Shown: piece after piece, positions 6,800 to 9,240 of the stretch
Position numbering within the stretch: the first letter of the stretch is position 1
How the letters are laid out: every line of letters begins with the position of its first letter
NCBI GenBank assembly: GCA_007280315.1
Contig: QYQC01000042.1
Span: forward strand, 1 to 9,240
Length of the DNA: 9,240 nucleotides
Direction: 5' to 3'
DNA from: Betaproteobacteria bacterium
GTDB lineage: Bacteria; Pseudomonadota; Gammaproteobacteria; Burkholderiales; SG8-39
Notes under the pieces: generated by a model
Databases searched by the model: none
Told to the model about the DNA's origin: nothing
What the model saw: only the letters and a program-made list of their open reading frames with translations
Made by a program: the position numbers and the translations under genes

Positions 6800-6889
6800 G
6801 CCTAACGCAGAGCCCACCGGCGCGCCGAGCACCGAGCCTGAATAACCACCGACGCTGGCAGCGCGTCCGCGTGGGGCGCAATGTTATGC
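6800..6889 (-). other. Integron attC site between the toxin-antitoxin cassette and the GNAT cassette
   Basis: On the minus strand GCATAAC (6889-6883) and GTTAGGC (6806-6800) are the outer cores. Flanks included, TGCGGCATAAC pairs with GTTAGGCCGCA at 10 of 11 positions. Inside, GCCCCAC pairs with GTGGGC, and further GC-rich segments continue the imperfect hairpin with mismatches and unpaired bases. The 90-bp length and GTTAGGC / GCATAAC cores fit attC sites. The antitoxin stop TAA is within the left core, and the GNAT ATG starts 10 nt after the right core. This is the best-preserved attC in the window. Confidence 0.82.
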
Positions 6890-7144
6890 CGCAGACTCAA
6901 GCGGCACTTCCCAACCTGGAAAGACGAGCACAGCCGGATGACACTTGAGCGCATAAGCGAGTACCTTTGCCCGCTCGACCCCGAGATTAACCCGACCGTT
7001 CTCGATTGCGGATAGGGTGGCCTGAGGAATTCCTGTGAGCTCTGCAAGCTGGCTTTGGCTAAGTTCCTGGAGCTCGCGAAGGATACGGACAGACTCGCCT
7101 ACCGAGACTTCAACTCGCTTCTTGGCAGGACGGAACTCTTTCAT
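6884..7144 (-). CDS. Xre-family helix-turn-helix antitoxin
   Basis: An 86-residue protein with a Cro/C1-type HTH at about residues 17-72: ILRELQELSQSQLAELTGIP then QATLSAIENGRVNLGVERAK. Such proteins bind and neutralise RelE/HigB-like toxins and repress the shared operon. I chose the ATG at 7144 because AGGAGG (7152-7157) sits 7 nt upstream and translation begins 1 nt after the toxin stop. The in-frame extension to 7201 overlaps the toxin C-terminus and is not credible. Toxin-first order is that of HigBA-type pairs. The TAA stop lies inside an attC core, so the pair forms an integron cassette; such pairs are known to stabilise cassette arrays. Confidence 0.9.
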   Translation of the reverse strand: MKEFRPAKKRVEVSVGESVRILRELQELSQSQLAELTGIPQATLSAIENGRVNLGVERAKVLAYALKCHPAVLVFPGWEVPLESAA

Positions 7145-7145
7145 T

Positions 7146-7430
7146 TCAGGACCTCCTATAGTCGTGAGGGGTAACTTGTACAACCTGTACCAATGGCGCA
7201 TCAGCGACGACGCGGTATATAACCCGCCATTGCAGCCCGAGTCGCGATGAGCGGTAGCCTTTTAATTCGCCAGCCAAGGCTTCGTCATGAAACCCCTTGA
7301 TAGCCCGCAACCCTGGCGGGCCAGAGAGTCTGGCAATGTCTTTCCACTTCTCGTACCGCTTCAGGATTTCACGCGGGACTGCCCCAGAGAGCTGCTTATC
7401 GACCAGGCGGTGTTCCTCGATGCGCCAGAT
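7146..7430 (-). pseudogene. RelE/HigB-like mRNA interferase toxin with ATC in place of a start codon
   Basis: This 94-codon frame has clear RelE/StbE-type toxin sequence: WRIEEHRLVDKQL at the N-terminus, ILKRYEKWKDIARLSGPPGL (22-41), AIKGFHDEALAGELKGYRSS (43-62) and the C-terminal core LGLQWRVIYRVVADAPLVQV with TPHDYRRS. Toxins of this type cleave mRNA at the ribosome. From memory, family members often begin MW; here the codon before that tryptophan is ATC (7430-7428), and a TAA lies two codons further up, so no ATG, GTG or TTG precedes the conserved N-terminus. The next NTG in frame is a CTG at codon 9. Either a point change killed the start and silenced the toxin, or ATC is used weakly. The rest is intact, with no internal stop, and the antitoxin follows after 1 nt. 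Confidence 0.82.
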
Positions 7431-7435
7431 GTCTT

Positions 7436-7465
7436 ATTGTGCCTATGCCATATATGGTATGTCAA
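7436..7465 (-). promoter_or_regulatory. Promoter and palindromic operator of the RelE-like/Xre pair
   Basis: A consensus -35 TTGACA (7465-7460) is followed after 18 nt by CACAAT (7441-7436), a 4-of-6 match to the -10. The spacer holds the palindrome CCATATATGG, extendable to 14 of 16 matching positions (7445-7460), a plausible operator for the Xre antitoxin. The predicted start site falls within 1-2 nt of the ATC codon at 7430, so there is almost no room for a ribosome-binding site. Confidence 0.65.
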
Positions 7466-7481
7466 GGGCGCTCGTTTTCTG

Positions 7482-7623
7482 CGGCATAACGTTCAATCAT
7501 TTGCCTAAAAACCAAATAACGCGGAGGCTCAGCCTACGCCCTGCAAAAAATATCTGCAGAATCAAAGTAGTCAGACTGTCGCTCCAACATGCAGGTCGTG
7601 TTAGTTGGTTTTTCGAGGGTTAA
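7482..7623. other. Candidate integron attachment region (attI) with first cassette boundary
   Basis: On the minus strand GTTATGC (7488-7482) matches the cassette-side core and is directly followed by CGCAGAAAAC and the toxin promoter. No convincing folded partner is found upstream, unlike at an attC. The 135 bp up to the integrase-like ATG at 7624 are AT-richer than the surroundings and hold no gene. A simple core site between a divergent integrase start and the first cassette is the layout of attI. A decayed attC is the alternative: AACTAAC occurs at about 7604-7598 but the arms pair poorly. Confidence 0.5.
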
Positions 7624-7784
7624 ATGTCTGATCCAACAGGACCTGGAACCTTGCGTGGGCAAAAAACACCTGTGCTGCTGCGGGTGCACGAAGCCATACG
7701 CCATCTACACTACCGCAGCCCTGCTGAGGATGCGCAAGTTCGCTGACCCACCGCAAAGTCCGTAGCCACTTTGCGAGACCGCAG
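7624..7784 (+). pseudogene. Integron integrase (IntI-type tyrosine recombinase) N-terminal relic, frameshifted
   Basis: From ATG 7624, with GAGGG 4 nt upstream, the frame reads MSDPTGPGTLRGQKTP, then LLRVHEAIRHLHYRS and PAEDAQVR before a TGA at 7744. This follows the N-terminal core-binding pattern of integron integrases: LL..VxEAIRxxHY, four residues, ExAxV, W. If one base is missing at 7744-7746 (TGGACC to TGACC), the tryptophan and frame are restored and the next residues THRKVRSHFARPQ align with the family's W-IRRFIRFHGxRHP segment. Similarity stops near 7784; the catalytic domain with the R-HxxR-Y residues is absent. It diverges from the cassettes, as intI does. The product cannot be active. 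Homology is judged from memory of the family. Confidence 0.68.
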
Positions 7785-7805
7785 GGCCCCCGTCGGTCTC
7801 GTACA

Positions 7806-7909
7806 GGCTGGACGCCGGTTTGGAGAAGAATCGCCGGTGACGGCATATAACCGATTCCTGCCTTTGCCTTGGCTCGCAGACCATCGTTCTTCATGAGCCA
7901 GTTCACGCC
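7806..7909 (-). mobile_element. Possible IS3-family transposase (OrfB) remnant
   Basis: A minus-strand frame reads GVNWLMKNDGLRAKAKAGIG, resembling the IS3-group OrfB segment VxRLMRExGLRAKxKR. After a frame change near 7845 the next frame gives AVTGDSSPNRRPA, resembling the TTDSxHNLPVAPN stretch that normally follows. No DDE catalytic residues, terminal repeats or target duplication are visible. It begins just past the point where integrase similarity ends. The match is short and could be chance. Confidence 0.38.
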
Positions 7910-7945
7910 AGATCAGACCAGATCTCGTCACTCGCACTTCCTGAA

Positions 7946-8827
7946 TCAGGATATCTTTCGCACCGCGGTGCTCCCGGCCTCGTGCATAGAGAGACTGCTG
8001 CTAGGCAGCACCGCCAGCGCGTCGCCTTGCAGTGCGAGATACGCTGCGTAAACTAAACCTTGCTGTTGCAGTTCCCGCGCGCGCCTGCAGCCATTTTCAA
8101 GCGCTGTGACGCAGTCCGAAGCGCTCAGCGTGCCGACCGCGACCGTAACCGGTAGATCGCCCAGGTCGCTGTCGGCGCGTAGCGTGCGCGCGGGTAGCCG
8201 GGTGATCGCCACATGCTCGATATTCACCGCATTGGCGACCATGGTGGCTGCGGCATCGGCGGCGGCGGCGTTGGCGGCGAACACCGTGACCGCGTCGGCG
8301 ATGCCGAGCGATTGCGAGCGGCCGCGCCAGCCCGAAGTCGCCAGTCCGCGCACCGGCATCGCCGCGTGCAGTGCGACCCTGGCATCGATGGCAGGATTGT
8401 CAACATTGTTGACCACGCCCAGTGTCAGCGCGGATCTTTTTGCAAGATGCAGCGCGATGTCGCCGCCGTTGTTGACGTACGCCTTCGCAATATTGCGCTG
8501 CTTCATCATTGCCTGGAGTATTTCGTCGGCCACGCTGCCGGCTACCGCGGCCATCGGCGTGATGTAACTTGCACGGTAGGGCCAGCACGCCGCGGCCATG
8601 CGCTGCGCCACCGGCCCGCGCAGCAGGGGATAAGCCTGGGTGAGCGGCGTGCGTAGCAGCGGTAGTTCCTGCACCAGGACTTCGAGAATGTCGTCGAAGC
8701 GGGTGATGGCCTGTAGATAGGCGATTTCGACTTCGCTGCGCTCGCCCCACGCCTGGATGATCAGATCGATAGGTCCGTGCTGCAGATGCAGGCGACCATC
8801 AGGGAACCGCGCCGCGCTGGGACCCAT
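7946..8827 (-). CDS. UPF0280 family protein (ApbE-like fold)
   Basis: A 293-residue protein of the UPF0280 family, related to ApbE flavin transferases and of unproven function. Seen are the N-terminal strand GRLHLQHGPIDLII (11-24), YITPMAAVAGSVADEIL (88-104), AYVNNGGDIALHL (116-128) and GLATSGWRGRSQSLGIADAV (161-180), which match ApbE-like nucleotide- and metal-binding positions. An alanine-rich helix follows (186-200). The ATG at 8827 lies 5 nt after the upstream stop. TTG at 8836, overlapping that stop, is an alternative with AAGGA upstream. The last residues, SMHEAGSTAVRKIS, look unlike a conserved end, and the stop is about 40 nt from the IS-like scrap, so the C-terminus may have been altered by the island. 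It lies in an operon with the reductase-like gene. Confidence 0.82.
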   Translation of the reverse strand: MGPSAARFPDGRLHLQHGPIDLIIQAWGERSEVEIAYLQAITRFDDILEVLVQELPLLRTPLTQAYPLLRGPVAQRMAAACWPYRASYITPMAAVAGSVADEILQAMMKQRNIAKAYVNNGGDIALHLAKRSALTLGVVNNVDNPAIDARVALHAAMPVRGLATSGWRGRSQSLGIADAVTVFAANAAAADAAATMVANAVNIEHVAITRLPARTLRADSDLGDLPVTVAVGTLSASDCVTALENGCRRARELQQQGLVYAAYLALQGDALAVLPSSSLSMHEAGSTAVRKIS

Positions 8828-8832
8828 TGCGC

Positions 8833-9240
8833 TCAAATCAAATCCTTGGTCAGCGGCCAAGGATTGTCATCGCGCCAGCGCTGATTGACGTAGGCCGATT
8901 GTTTCAATACTTCTGCAACGGTCACGACGCGACCGGCGTAGCCGCCCAGCGCCGCATAGCGGTCCAGCCGCAGCGTAAATTCGATTGGTGCGACGATGGC
9001 CGGCGTCGGTACGTAACCGAAAGAGTTTTCCGGCATGCGCGTCACATCGACCATGAAGGTGATGCCGCCCCCAGGCCAGATGTACACCGGCGCACCGCCG
9101 CTGGTGACGCGCGTCAGTGCTGCTTTCACCGATTGTGTCAGCCGCACCGGATTTTCCGTGATGCCGGCGCGCAGGCTGCCACCGGCGCCGGCCATGAACA
9201 GCACGGTGCACAGCGCGGGTTCGCAGTTCTCGGCGATGCG
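8833..9240 (-). CDS. C-terminal part of a 6-hydroxynicotinate reductase-like protein (5' end outside window)
   Basis: The frame is open to the window edge and shows 135 C-terminal residues, starting RIAENCEPALCTVLFMAGAG. Conserved-looking segments are GGSLRAGITENPVRLT, APVYIWPGGGITFMVDVTRM and FGYVPTPAIVAPIEFTLRLD. I associate these with the 6-hydroxynicotinate reductase-like proteins of proteobacterial catabolic clusters, which often sit beside UPF0280 genes; this rests on recall of the family. Hnr reduces 6-hydroxynicotinate in anaerobic nicotinate breakdown, but these homologues may act on other cyclic compounds. The iron-sulfur part expected in the N-terminal region is not in the window. 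The TGA stop is 5 nt before the UPF0280 ATG. Substrate remains open. Confidence 0.55.
   Translation of the reverse strand, partial: RIAENCEPALCTVLFMAGAGGSLRAGITENPVRLTQSVKAALTRVTSGGAPVYIWPGGGITFMVDVTRMPENSFGYVPTPAIVAPIEFTLRLDRYAALGGYAGRVVTVAEVLKQSAYVNQRWRDDNPWPLTKDLI

Noticed and set aside
7489..7623. LexA box for an integrase promoter
   Set aside because: CTGTCGCTCCAACATG resembles the left half only; the required ACAG at the correct spacing is absent.
7601..7906. 101-codon minus-strand frame ending in AACTAAC, considered as a fourth cassette gene
   Set aside because: Its 5' part looks like transposase debris and its 3' part is antisense to the integrase relic. It starts at a GTG without a ribosome-binding site, and the supposed attC arms pair poorly.
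1..9240. CRISPR arrays, tRNA or rRNA genes
   Set aside because: No regularly spaced repeats, cloverleaf-like segments or ribosomal RNA signatures were seen on either strand.

Overview
The window is high-GC DNA with tightly packed, overlapping transport genes, which suggests a proteobacterium (beta- or gammaproteobacterial in style; I cannot place it more finely). It has three parts: a transporter operon on the left, a small accessory island in the middle, and the end of a catabolic operon on the right. Apart from the divergent vapBC pair and an integrase relic, every gene is on the minus strand.

Left (1-4350, minus strand): an ABC importer of the branched-chain amino acid (HAAT/Liv) type. 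In transcription order it has a secreted substrate-binding protein, a fused LivH-LivM permease, the LivG ATPase and the start of the LivF ATPase, which runs off the window. A perfect 11-bp hairpin lies between binding protein and permease, and its downstream arm holds the only good ribosome-binding sequence for the permease TTG start.

Middle (about 4360-7945): a VapBC-type toxin-antitoxin pair with a strong promoter, then what I read as a small decayed integron. A plus-strand ORF from 7624 matches the N-terminal pattern of integron integrases and breaks at a single -1 frameshift. Diverging from it, on the minus strand, are (i) a RelE-like toxin plus Xre antitoxin, (ii) a GNAT acetyltransferase and (iii) a RibD/DHFR-like reductase. 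Each follows cassette logic: the antitoxin and GNAT stop codons lie inside the first attC core box (GCATAAC, GCCTAAC), and the reductase stop is 5 nt before one (GCCTAAC). One attC is intact, one has a diverged right core, and one looks cut in half. The integrase relic is followed by a possible IS3-family transposase scrap.

Right (7946-9240, minus strand): a UPF0280 (ApbE-like) protein and the C-terminal part of a protein that I believe belongs to the 6-hydroxynicotinate reductase-like family. They point towards the transporter, so the simplest reading is that a catabolic/uptake locus for an N-heterocyclic or related compound was split by integron and toxin-antitoxin DNA.

The most notable points are the relic integron, the RelE-like toxin whose expected ATG is ATC (so it is easily missed), and the half-attC between GNAT and reductase. 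All identifications come from reading the sequence; no database search was possible.
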